Shown here piece after piece: positions 51,902 through 60,322 of a stretch of 64,000 bases of DNA. How positions within the stretch are numbered: the first letter of the stretch is position 1; the number at the start of each line of letters is the position of its first letter. Source of the DNA: Streptomyces venezuelae ATCC 10712 (lineage in GTDB: Bacteria > Actinomycetota > Actinomycetes > Streptomycetales > Streptomycetaceae); contig NZ_CP029197.1 of assembly GCF_008639165.1 (NCBI RefSeq), positions 4,153,501 to 4,217,500 of the forward strand, written 5' to 3'. Below the pieces are notes generated by a model that saw only the letters and a list, made by a program, of their open reading frames with translations, was not told where the DNA came from and did no database searches. Position numbers and translations under genes: made by a program.

Positions 51902-54900
51902 GTGCGGTATCTCATCCTCGGCACCACCGAGGCCCTCGGTCCGGGCGGCGCCGTCCTTCCCCTCGGCGGCGCCAGGCTGCGCGCGCTCCTCGCCGCGCTC
52001 GCGCTGCGCGGCGGACAGGCCGCCTCCGTCGCCGAGCTCGCCGACGACGTGTACGGGGACGCGCCGCCGCAGGACGCCCCCGCCGCCCTCCAGGCCCTCG
52101 TCGGACGGCTCCGCCGGATCCTCGGCAGCGAGGCCGTCGCCTCCACCCCCGGCCCCGGCTACCGGCTCGTCGCCGCCCCCGAGGACATCGACCTGTACGT
52201 CTTCCGGCGCCGGGTCCTGGACGCCGGCGCCCGCCTCGACGCCGGCGACGCCGACACCGCGGCCACCCTGCTCCGCGAGGCCCTCGGGCTGTTCCGCGGC
52301 CCCGCCCTCGCCGACCTGCCCGAACCGGCCGGCGTCCGGCCCGAGGCGCAGCGGCTCGCGGCCCTGCGGCAGCGCGTCGAGGCCGATCTGCGCCGGGGCG
52401 CCACCGACGGACTGGTACCGGAGCTGACCGAGCTCACCACCACGTACCCGTACGACGAGGCCTTCCGCGCCCAGCTCATCCGCGCCCTGCGGGCCGAGGG
52501 CCGCCACGCCGACGCCCTCGCCGCGTACGAGTCGGCCCGCCGCACCCTCGCGGACGCCCTCGGCGCCGACCCGGGCCCCGAGCTCACCGCACTCCACCAG
52601 GAGCTCCTCGCGGGCCCGCCCCCGTCCCGTACGGGCGGCCCCGCACCGGCCCCGGACCATCCCGGCGCCGCACCCGCCCGGGCCCGTCCCGAGACGCCAC
52701 CCGCACCGGCCCCCGGCAACATCCGCCGCCGCCTCACCTCCTTCGTCGGCCGTGAGCCCGAACTCGCCGCGCTCCGCTCCGACCTGGCCCGGTCCCGGCT
52801 GGTCACGCTCACCGGGCCCGGCGGCTCCGGCAAGACCCGGCTCGCCGAGGAGGCCGCCCTGAGGGCCGCCGCCCCCGCCGCCGAAGGCACCGCACCCGCC
52901 GCCTGGATCGTCGAACTCGCCCCCCTCGACGACCCCGAGGCCGTCCCCGGCGCCGTCCTCTCCGCGCTCAGGCTCCGCGAGATCAACCTGATCAACCGCG
53001 ACGGCACCGCCCTCCAGGACGACCCCACCGCCCGTCTCGTCGAGCACCTCGCCCGCGGCCCCCTCCTCCTCGTCCTCGACAACTGCGAGCACGTGATCGG
53101 CGCGGCCGCCGCCCTCGCCGAGACCCTCCTCACCCACTGCCCGCAACTCCGCGTCCTCGCCACCAGCCGCGAACCCCTCGGCGTCCCCGGCGAGTCGGTC
53201 CGCCCGGTCGAACCCCTGCCGCCCGACCCCGCGCACCGCCTCTTCGCCGAGCGCGCCCGCGCCGTACGGCCCGCGTTCGACCCCGAGCGGGACGGCGGCG
53301 CGGCCGTAGACGAGATCTGCCGCCGCCTCGACGGCCTGCCGCTCGCCATCGAACTGGCCGCCGCCCGGCTGCGGCTGCTCACCCCGCGCCAGATCGCCGA
53401 CCGGCTCGACGACCGCTTCCGCCTCCTCACCTCAGGCTCCCGCACCGTCCTGCCCCGCCAGCAGACCCTCCGCGCGGTCGTCGACTGGTCCTGGGACCTG
53501 CTCGACCCCGACGAGCGCACCCTGCTCCGCCAGGTCTCGGTCTTCGCCGGCGGCTGGGACCTCGCGGCGGCGGAGGCCCTCTCCCCGCACGCCGCCGACG
53601 TGCTCGGCGCCCTGGTCGACAAGTCCCTCGTCGTCGCCGCCCCCACCGAGGACGGCGAGATGCGCTACCGGCTCCTGGAGACCATCCACGAGTACGCGGT
53701 CGAGCGCGCCGCCGAGACCCCCGAGGTCCTCGCCGCCGCCGAGGCCACCCACACCGCCCACTTCACGGCCCTCGCCGAGACCGCCGAGCCCAAGCTCCGC
53801 TCGGCCGAGCAGCTCCCGTGGATCGAGCGGGTCGAGCGCGACCTGGACAACATCCGGGCCGCGCTTCACCGCACCCTCGTGACCTCACCCGCGGAGACCG
53901 CCGCCCTCCGGCTGGTCTTCGCCATGGGCTGGTTCTGGTGGCTGCGCAACTACCGCCCCGAAGGCCTGGGATGGGTCGACCGCGCGGTCGCGCTCGGCGA
54001 CGACCCGGACGACCCGGCCGACCCCCGGTACTGGCCCCGGATGAACCTGCGCATGCTGCACTTCTTCCTCGCCGTCGAGAGCCGCACGATGAAGGAGTTC
54101 GAGGAGGCCGAGACGATGGCGGTCGCCCGCCGCGTCCGGGCCGCGTTCGGCGAGCCGCCCGGCCCCGAGGGCGCCCGGTTCCCCGGACTGCTCTGGCCGT
54201 TCACCGCGTACCTCACCGAGGAACCGGCCGTGGTCCGCGGCCTCCTCGACGAGGCCGTCGCCAACTGCCGTCGTCACGGCGGCGACTGGGAGGTCGGCGT
54301 GAGCCTCATGTTCCGTACGCACATGGTCGTCGACATGCCCGGCGGCATGCCCGGCATCGACGACGACCTGGCCGAACTCGCCCGCCTCTCCCGGCGGGTC
54401 GGCGACCGCTGGATGGGCGCCCAGATCGCCAGCGCCGCGGGCGAGGCCCACATGCTGCGCGGCCGCCTGACGGAGGCCGAGGAGGCGTACGAGGGAGCGC
54501 TCCGCCAGGCCCGGGAGGTCGGCGCGCACGCCGAGTCCCCGTTCCTGCTCGCCCGCCTCGCCGAACTCTCCTACCGCGCCGGGGACCTGGAGGGCGCGGA
54601 GAAGGGCCTCGACGAGGCCGCACGGGAGGCCGAGCGCTACCACGTGCGGGACACCGGCGTGTTCGTCTGCTTCCTGCGCGCCTCCCTCGCCCTGCACCGC
54701 GGCGACGTCGCCGGGGCCCGCGCCCAGCTGGAGGAGGCGGGCCGCACGGTCTCGACGGGCGCGCCCCCGCCGCACTTCGAGGCGGCCCTCCTGGGGCTCT
54801 CGGCGCGGGTCGAGGCGGCGGAGGGCAGGGAATCCGCCGTCGCCACGGCCATCGCCGCGCTGCGCCAGGCACGGGACGCGCAGTGCTCGGACTTCGTCAC

Positions 54901-55360
54901 CACGGGGCTCGGGGACGGGCTCGCGGTCGTCCTGTCCGCGGCGGGCGAAGCGGAGCCGGCGGTACGGGTCATGACGGCCGTCGAGGGCTGGTCCGCGGAC
55001 CGGCCGCCGTCGGTCCCGGGCAAGAGGGAGCTGCGGGAGGTGACGGACCGGGCGCTCGCGGCGCTCGGCCCGGCGGGCCTCGCCGCCGCCCGGGCGGCGG
55101 GCAAGGGCCTCGCCCTGGACGAGGTCCTGTCCCTGGCCGAGGCCGTCGCCGAACGGTCGAGCCCGGACCGGCAGGGATCCGCGAGCGCCGGACGCTCCGA
55201 GCCTGACCGGGAGGGATCCGGGCCTGACCGGCAGGGATCCGGAAGCGCCGGACGCTCCGGGCCCGACCGGCCGGGATCCGCAAGCACCGGGCGGTCCGCC
55301 CCTGACCAGCCGGGGTCCGGGCCCGACCGGACGCGGTCCGGGACCGTCAGGAGCAGCTGA
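51902..55360 (+). CDS. AfsR/SARP-type regulator with NB-ARC ATPase and TPR region
   Basis: 1152 residues from GTG. Residues 1-90 are an OmpR-type winged helix (GAVLPLGGARLRALLAALAL; GRLRRILG), then a bacterial transcriptional activator (BTAD) domain to about 245. A STAND-type ATPase follows with Walker A GPGGSGKTRLAEEA, Walker B LLLVLDNCEHV and LATSREPLGVPGE. Helical repeats (residues 650-1060) fill the rest, and a Gly/Ser/Arg/Pro repeat tail ends it. AfsR-like proteins activate specialised metabolism and development, with ATP binding controlling activity. Its 3' end overlaps the convergent sigma gene by 14 bp. Confidence 0.92.
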   Translation: MRYLILGTTEALGPGGAVLPLGGARLRALLAALALRGGQAASVAELADDVYGDAPPQDAPAALQALVGRLRRILGSEAVASTPGPGYRLVAAPEDIDLYVFRRRVLDAGARLDAGDADTAATLLREALGLFRGPALADLPEPAGVRPEAQRLAALRQRVEADLRRGATDGLVPELTELTTTYPYDEAFRAQLIRALRAEGRHADALAAYESARRTLADALGADPGPELTALHQELLAGPPPSRTGGPAPAPDHPGAAPARARPETPPAPAPGNIRRRLTSFVGREPELAALRSDLARSRLVTLTGPGGSGKTRLAEEAALRAAAPAAEGTAPAAWIVELAPLDDPEAVPGAVLSALRLREINLINRDGTALQDDPTARLVEHLARGPLLLVLDNCEHVIGAAAALAETLLTHCPQLRVLATSREPLGVPGESVRPVEPLPPDPAHRLFAERARAVRPAFDPERDGGAAVDEICRRLDGLPLAIELAAARLRLLTPRQIADRLDDRFRLLTSGSRTVLPRQQTLRAVVDWSWDLLDPDERTLLRQVSVFAGGWDLAAAEALSPHAADVLGALVDKSLVVAAPTEDGEMRYRLLETIHEYAVERAAETPEVLAAAEATHTAHFTALAETAEPKLRSAEQLPWIERVERDLDNIRAALHRTLVTSPAETAALRLVFAMGWFWWLRNYRPEGLGWVDRAVALGDDPDDPADPRYWPRMNLRMLHFFLAVESRTMKEFEEAETMAVARRVRAAFGEPPGPEGARFPGLLWPFTAYLTEEPAVVRGLLDEAVANCRRHGGDWEVGVSLMFRTHMVVDMPGGMPGIDDDLAELARLSRRVGDRWMGAQIASAAGEAHMLRGRLTEAEEAYEGALRQAREVGAHAESPFLLARLAELSYRAGDLEGAEKGLDEAAREAERYHVRDTGVFVCFLRASLALHRGDVAGARAQLEEAGRTVSTGAPPPHFEAALLGLSARVEAAEGRESAVATAIAALRQARDAQCSDFVTTGLGDGLAVVLSAAGEAEPAVRVMTAVEGWSADRPPSVPGKRELREVTDRALAALGPAGLAAARAAGKGLALDEVLSLAEAVAERSSPDRQGSASAGRSEPDREGSGPDRQGSGSAGRSGPDRPGSASTGRSAPDQPGSGPDRTRSGTVRSS
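55150..55350 (+). repeat. Imperfect Asp-Arg-Gly-Ser repeats at the C-terminus of the AfsR-like protein
   Basis: Imperfect repeats built on cggaccggcagggatccg and agcgccggacgctcc words encode variants of Pro-Asp-Arg-x-Gly-Ser and Ser-Ala-Gly-Arg-Ser. They end where the convergent sigma gene begins, so the last bases of both genes lie in the repeat. Confidence 0.8.
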
Positions 55361-57413
55361 TCCGCGACTGGGCCCAGTCGGCGATCGCCGCGCGCCCGAG
55401 CGCCCCGTCCTCCTCCACCACGAGCCGGATCGTGTCGCGGCCCGCGATGTCGACGTGCACCGGGACCGGCGGGTCGCCCGCCCGGACCACGTCGGAGCGC
55501 CAGAGCCGCTCGTCGTCCCCGTACACGGAGAAGCGGACCCCGCCGATCCCGAGCAGGGCGCTCATGTCGTCGACGCCGACGACCGCGTCGTAACTCGTGC
55601 ACTGCCGGTTGAGCTTGATGACCAGGGACGAGGGCGCGTGGACGCTCACCCCGTGCGCGTACCGGGTGCCGCCGAGGGAGAGCCCGTTCCGCTGCCACAT
55701 CCAGCTGCTGTCGGAGAGCGCGACCTCGGGCTTGGTGCCGTCGCCGAAGATCCCGTAGTCCAGCTCGTTGACCTGGTAGACGACCGGGGCCGCGGGCGGC
55801 GGCTTCGGCTTCGGCGAGGGCTTGGCGGGCGCCGGGGTCGGTGTGGGGCTCGGCTTCGGCGGCGGCGGGGGCGGCGGAGTGGGCTTCGGCGGTGGCGTCG
55901 GCGTCGGCTTCGGGGCGGGCTCGGCAGGGCTCGGCGGAGGAGTCGGCGTCGGCGTGGGCGCCGGCGTCTCGACCCGTACCGGCGGGGGTACGGGCTTGGG
56001 CGTCGGCTTCGGCGGCGGCGCGGGCTCCGCCGGTACGACGGGGGTGACGACGGGCTGCGTGGGCCTGGGCGCGGCCACCGGCTGCGGGTCCCCGGCCATG
56101 GCCCAGACGAGTCCGGCGGCCGCGGCGACGGCCACGGCGGCCGCGATGCCGGCCTTCGCGGGCGCGCCGAGCCCCTCGGCGGCGGCCCCGCCGGAGGCCG
56201 CGCCGCCGGAGGACCCGGTGGCGGCGGCCGCGGCGCCCGCCGCACCCGCGCCGACGGCGCCGCCGGCGACGACACCGGCGGCCTTGAGCGAGTACCCGGC
56301 GGCGAACCAGCCGATGACCGCGACCGGGAGCAGCGCGGGGATGCCGGCGTTGACCTGGGCCAGTTCACCGGCGGCGACCCGGCATTTGGCGCACTCGTCC
56401 AGGTGCTTGCGCAGTCCGCGCTCGGCGCGCATCCGCAGTCCGCCGCGCGCGTAGGCGCCGAGCCGGTCGGCGTACCGGGCGCAGTCGCCGCCGGCCGTCA
56501 GGGACTGGCTGACGTGGGCCTGCAGGTAGGCCTGCTTGAGGCCTTCGCGGGCGCGGCTGGCGAGCACGGCCGTGGCGTTGGCGGTGAGGCCGAAGAGCGG
56601 CGCGACCTCGCTCGGGGACTCCTCCTCGACGGTGGTGTGCCAGAGCACGGCCTGCCAGCGCTCGGGCAGCGAGCGGAAGGCCTGCATGGCGAGGGACTGC
56701 TCGGCCTCGTGCATGGCGAGGACGTCGGCGCCGAGGTCGAGTCCGGCGCCGAAGGACGCGCCCTGGTCGGAGACCTCGGAGGCGCGGGCGGCCTCGGCGG
56801 CGAAGACGGCGAAGTCCTCGACGAGGTGTTCCCGCTTCTGCGTCCTGGCCCAGTTCGCGGCGACCCGGCGGACGGTGGTCATCAGATAGGCGCGCACGGC
56901 CTGTTCGGGCCCGGCGCCGCCCCGGACGGCCTGGAGGGTACGGGCGAAGACCTCGGCGGTCAGGTCGTCGGCGGTGTGCGCGTCGCGGCAGCAGGTCCTG
57001 GCGTACCGGCGTACGGCGTCGGAGTGGCGGCGGAAGAGCTCCTCGTACGCCGAGTCGTCGCCTTCGCGCATGAGCTGGACGAGTTCGGAGTCGGAGGGCG
57101 GCAGGTCGCGGGGCGGCGGGAGGACGGTGTCGGGCTCGTCGGCCCCGTCTGCCTCGGGATCGTGCCCGGCGCCGAAGGGAACGGTCCCTTCGGACGTCGC
57201 ACCGGCTCCGGCGAAGGTTCCCGCTTCCCCGGCCCGGCCGGAGGCCTTGCCCTCGCGCTGCGGCGGCACGCTCGCGTCGAGCGGTGCGGGGTGTCCCGGC
57301 GCGCCGGAGAGACCGCCCGGCCCGCCCTGGCTCGGCACCTGCCGGGAGGGGAGGCCCCCGGTCTCGGCGGCGCCTCCGTTGCCCAGCGGCTCGTCCCGAC
57401 TGTCACCGCTCAT
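55347..57413 (-). CDS. ECF52-type sigma factor fused to zinc-finger anti-sigma, membrane and NPCBM domains
   Basis: 688 residues from an ATG with GGGGG upstream (an ATG at 57434 is possible). An acidic, Pro/Gly-rich start (about 105 residues) precedes sigma-2 (GDDSAYEELFRRHSDAVRRYA) and sigma-4 (LPERWQAVLWHTTVEEESPSEVAPLFGL). Next is a zf-HC2-like anti-sigma motif (HLDECAKC: His-x3-Cys-x2-Cys), two membrane segments around residues 365-455 (LLPVAVIGWFAAGYSL; AGIAAAVAVAAAAGLVWAMA), a long Pro/Thr/Lys-rich extracellular stalk, and an NPCBM/NEW2-like carbohydrate-binding domain (ELDYGIFGDG; RYAHGVSVHAPS). A sigma factor, its inhibitor and a sensor in one chain is the known ECF52 architecture. 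Confidence 0.9.
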   Translation of the reverse strand: MSGDSRDEPLGNGGAAETGGLPSRQVPSQGGPGGLSGAPGHPAPLDASVPPQREGKASGRAGEAGTFAGAGATSEGTVPFGAGHDPEADGADEPDTVLPPPRDLPPSDSELVQLMREGDDSAYEELFRRHSDAVRRYARTCCRDAHTADDLTAEVFARTLQAVRGGAGPEQAVRAYLMTTVRRVAANWARTQKREHLVEDFAVFAAEAARASEVSDQGASFGAGLDLGADVLAMHEAEQSLAMQAFRSLPERWQAVLWHTTVEEESPSEVAPLFGLTANATAVLASRAREGLKQAYLQAHVSQSLTAGGDCARYADRLGAYARGGLRMRAERGLRKHLDECAKCRVAAGELAQVNAGIPALLPVAVIGWFAAGYSLKAAGVVAGGAVGAGAAGAAAAATGSSGGAASGGAAAEGLGAPAKAGIAAAVAVAAAAGLVWAMAGDPQPVAAPRPTQPVVTPVVPAEPAPPPKPTPKPVPPPVRVETPAPTPTPTPPPSPAEPAPKPTPTPPPKPTPPPPPPPKPSPTPTPAPAKPSPKPKPPPAAPVVYQVNELDYGIFGDGTKPEVALSDSSWMWQRNGLSLGGTRYAHGVSVHAPSSLVIKLNRQCTSYDAVVGVDDMSALLGIGGVRFSVYGDDERLWRSDVVRAGDPPVPVHVDIAGRDTIRLVVEEDGALGRAAIADWAQSRISCS

Positions 57414-57571
57414 CGCGGAAGCCCCCGTACGCATGCTCAGACCCGAACACCGGCCAAGCCTGCCACAGAGCGCGGGCACGCCGAAGCGCCGCGTCCACTT
57501 ACCACTCGTCCGGGGCCACTTCGGGTATCCGGGCGTAACCGCTCACACGTTCGTGTCATGCTCGTTGGTCC

Positions 57572-57668
57572 GCCCGGACCACGACCGGCCACCGCCCGGA
57601 CCACGACGACACCGCAGCCGGACCACGCCCGGACCACGGCGACACCGCGGCCCGGACCACGACCCGGC
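57572..57668. repeat. Cluster of cccggaccac repeats between the sigma gene and atrA
   Basis: Five near-identical copies of cccggaccac occur at about 57573, 57595, 57617, 57628 and 57651, at irregular 11- and 22-23-bp steps. They are in the 287-bp intergenic DNA before the end of the TetR gene, with no open frame. They might be binding sites or a slippage product. Confidence 0.6.
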
Positions 57669-57700
57669 CGCCCCCGCGCGTGCGCGAGGGCGGCCCGCTC

Positions 57701-58516
57701 CTACCGGGAGCGCAGGCCCTCGAGGAGGATGTCCAGCAGCCGGGCCGAGGCCGCCGCCTGCTGCACTGCGTCCGGCAGGGCCGGGGCGGCGGTGGCGATG
57801 ACCAGGAGGACGTCCGCCACGGTCACGTCGGCGCGCAGCTCGCCCGCCTCACGCGCCCGGTCGACGAGCCGGCCGACCACCTCGAGCAGCTCCGAGGCGC
57901 CCGCGTCGTCCTTCTCCTCCGCCGGCACGGGCCGGGGCGCGACCACACGCGCGTCGCCCTGCTCGGCGACACCCCGCTGGTACGGCACCCGCGCCGCGTC
58001 TTCCGGCTCGTCCGTGTCGCCACCGAGCGGCAGCACCGTGACGTCGTCCGAGCCCACCCGCAGCACCTGCGGCGGCAGCAGCCGCCCCGCGCCCGAGGCC
58101 ACCGAGGTCCGCAGGAACCGGGAGAGCGCCGACCACGGCTCGTCCTCCTGGCCGAGCGCGGCCCGCGCCTGCTCGGTCAGCCGGGAGGTCTCCTCCTCGG
58201 CTATGCGCCTGACCAGCACGTCCTTGCTCGGGAAGCGCCGGTAGACGGTGCCCACACCGACGCGGGCGCGGCGTGCCACGTCCTCCATCGGGGCCCCGTA
58301 ACCGAGCTCGCCGAAGACCTCGCGCGCGGCCCGCAGGACGTGCTCCAGATTGCGCTGGGCGTCCACCCGCAGCGGCGCGGACCTGCCGCCGACCACCGGG
58401 GCGCCGTTGCGCTCGGGCCCGGCGACGCCCGCGTGCGGGCCGTCGTCCACGGTCGCCGTCCCGGCGCCCGTCTGCCATCGTGAATCCTGAATCTGCATAA
58501 GCGTTCCCCCGCTCAT
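57701..58516 (-). CDS. atrA: TetR family regulator, AtrA-like
   Basis: 271 residues from ATG at 58516 (GGGGAG upstream); an ATG at 58498 with GGGGGA is an equal alternative. After a disordered start, the TetR helix-turn-helix is clear: NLEHVLRAAREVFGELGYGAPMEDVARRARVGVGTVYRRFPSKDVL. The ligand domain is all-helical with no recognisable metal site. Position next to the type II NADH dehydrogenase and the ECF52-like sigma factor is that of atrA, which activates actII-ORF4 and other antibiotic and sugar genes in S. coelicolor. The identification rests mainly on synteny that I recall. Confidence 0.8.
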   Translation of the reverse strand: MSGGTLMQIQDSRWQTGAGTATVDDGPHAGVAGPERNGAPVVGGRSAPLRVDAQRNLEHVLRAAREVFGELGYGAPMEDVARRARVGVGTVYRRFPSKDVLVRRIAEEETSRLTEQARAALGQEDEPWSALSRFLRTSVASGAGRLLPPQVLRVGSDDVTVLPLGGDTDEPEDAARVPYQRGVAEQGDARVVAPRPVPAEEKDDAGASELLEVVGRLVDRAREAGELRADVTVADVLLVIATAAPALPDAVQQAAASARLLDILLEGLRSR

Positions 58517-58851
58517 GATGTCTCCCCCCGGAGACTTCCCCGCCCTGACACGGGGCTTCCGGCCGGTAGCGCTTCGGTCCACGCGCTCCCATCCGACACC
58601 CCGACGAAGTACGAACATAGTTGAGTCCGGGTCAATTCAGAAGGGGGAGTTCCGTACGGTGCGCCCCCCGATCGGAGCAAGGACCGGAACACTCCCCTTT
58701 CACACCCCCCACCGAACCGGCCACGCCCACCCTGACCTGCACCGTTCCACCCCGACCCGGTTCATACGCCACCCCGCGCCTCCGTACCCCTCCGGTCACA
58801 CAATTTGCCGGGGCTGTGGACAAACCACGGACGGCGGTGCGTCATGGGACA
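58517..58851. promoter_or_regulatory. Divergent promoter region of atrA and ndh
   Basis: 335 bp with no gene. It contains an A/T-richer patch (58610-58635) that likely holds one promoter and C-rich DNA nearer to ndh. I found no clear Rex-type TGTGAAC/GTTCACA dyad, although the neighbour is a respiratory gene. Confidence 0.5.
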
Positions 58852-60216
58852 GTGACCGAACCTGCGCGCATTCTCGTGGTCGGCGGTGGCTACGTCGGCA
58901 TGTACACCGCGCTGCGCCTTCAGCGGCAGCTCAGGACCGAGCTGAGAGCCGGCGCGGCCGAGATCGTGGTGGTCACCCCCGAGCCGTACATGACGTACCA
59001 GCCGTTCCTCCCCGAGGCCGCCGCCGGTTCGATCTCCCCGCGCCACGTCGTCGTGCCGCTGCGCCGGGTCCTCGACCGCTGCCGGATCGTCATCGGTGAG
59101 GTCCAGTCCGTCGACCACGCCAAGCGGACCGCGACCCTGGCGACCCTCGCCACCGCGGAGGAGGGCACCGGCACGCTCGACCTGACGTACGACGAACTGG
59201 TCATCGCACCCGGCTCGGTCTCCCGCACCCTCCCGGTCCCCGGCCTCATCGACCACGGCATCGGATTCAAGACCGTGGAGGAGGCCATCGGCCTGCGCAA
59301 CCACGTCATCGAGCAGATGGACATCGCCTCCTCGACCCGCGACCCCGCGATCCGCGACGCCGCCCTGACCTTCGTCTTCGTCGGCGGCGGGTACGCGGGC
59401 GTGGAGGCGCTCGCCGAGCTGGAGGACATGGCCCGCTACACGGCGCGGTACTACCACAACGTCAAGCCCGAGGACCTGCGCTGGGTCCTCGTCGAGGCAT
59501 CGGACCGGATCCTCCCCGAGGTCGGCGAGGAGATGGGCAGATACGCCGTCCGCGAGCTGCGCGGCCGGAACATCGACGTACGCCTGGAGACCCGGCTGGA
59601 GTCCTGCGAGGACCGGGTCGCCGTCCTCAGCGACGGCACCCGGCTGCCCACCCGCACCGTCGTCTGGACCGCCGGCGTCAAGCCCGCCCCGGTCCTCGCC
59701 GAGACCGACCTGCCGCTGAACGAACGCGGCCGGCTGCGCTGCACGGCCCAGCTCGCCGTCGAGGGCGCCCCCCACGCCTGGGCGGCCGGCGACGCCGCCG
59801 CCGTCCCCGACCTGACCTCGGACGAGCCGGGCAAGGAGTGCGCGCCCAACGCCCAGCACGCCGTCCGCCAGGCGAAGGTCCTCGCCGAGAACATCACGGC
59901 CTCCCTGCGCGGACAGCCGCTCAAGGAGTACGCGCACGCGTACGCCGGCTCCGTCGCGTCGCTGGGCCTCCACAAGGGAGTCGCCCACGTCTACGGACGG
60001 AAACTCAAGGGATATCCGGCCTGGTTCATGCACCGCGCCTACCACCTCAGCCGGGTGCCCACCTTCAACCGCAAGGCCCGGGTCCTCGCCGAATGGACCC
60101 TGTCCGGCCTGTTCAAACGGGAGATCGTCTCCCTGGGCTCGCTGGAACACCCCCGCGCCGAATTCGAACTCGCCGCGGCTCCGCCCCCCGACAACGGCGA
60201 CAAGCCGTCGTCCTGA
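58852..60216 (+). CDS. ndh: Type II NADH:quinone oxidoreductase (NDH-2)
   Basis: 454 residues from GTG. Two Rossmann folds are clear: ILVVGGGYVGMYTALRL for FAD at residue 6, and FVFVGGGYAGVEALAEL for NADH in the middle. TYDELVIAPGS and AWAAGDAAAVPDL complete the FAD site. The C-terminal region (AYHLSRVPTFNRKARVLAEW) is the amphipathic membrane-binding end of NDH-2. It oxidises NADH and reduces menaquinone without pumping protons. Longer frames upstream are rejected: they would add about 77 low-complexity residues. Confidence 0.93.
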   Translation: MTEPARILVVGGGYVGMYTALRLQRQLRTELRAGAAEIVVVTPEPYMTYQPFLPEAAAGSISPRHVVVPLRRVLDRCRIVIGEVQSVDHAKRTATLATLATAEEGTGTLDLTYDELVIAPGSVSRTLPVPGLIDHGIGFKTVEEAIGLRNHVIEQMDIASSTRDPAIRDAALTFVFVGGGYAGVEALAELEDMARYTARYYHNVKPEDLRWVLVEASDRILPEVGEEMGRYAVRELRGRNIDVRLETRLESCEDRVAVLSDGTRLPTRTVVWTAGVKPAPVLAETDLPLNERGRLRCTAQLAVEGAPHAWAAGDAAAVPDLTSDEPGKECAPNAQHAVRQAKVLAENITASLRGQPLKEYAHAYAGSVASLGLHKGVAHVYGRKLKGYPAWFMHRAYHLSRVPTFNRKARVLAEWTLSGLFKREIVSLGSLEHPRAEFELAAAPPPDNGDKPSS

Positions 60217-60322
60217 CATCACTGTCAGTGCACTCGTCCACACTGGACGTGTGACCATAGGTGGGCTCACACCTGCACAGCGTGACTCTGCACGGCACCG
60301 ACACCACGAGGCATAGAGATCC

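Noticed and set aside
58517..58851. A Rex (redox) operator before ndh
   Set aside because: ctgtggacaaaccacgg near 58815 has some symmetry, but does not match the TGTGAAC-GTTCACA pattern.
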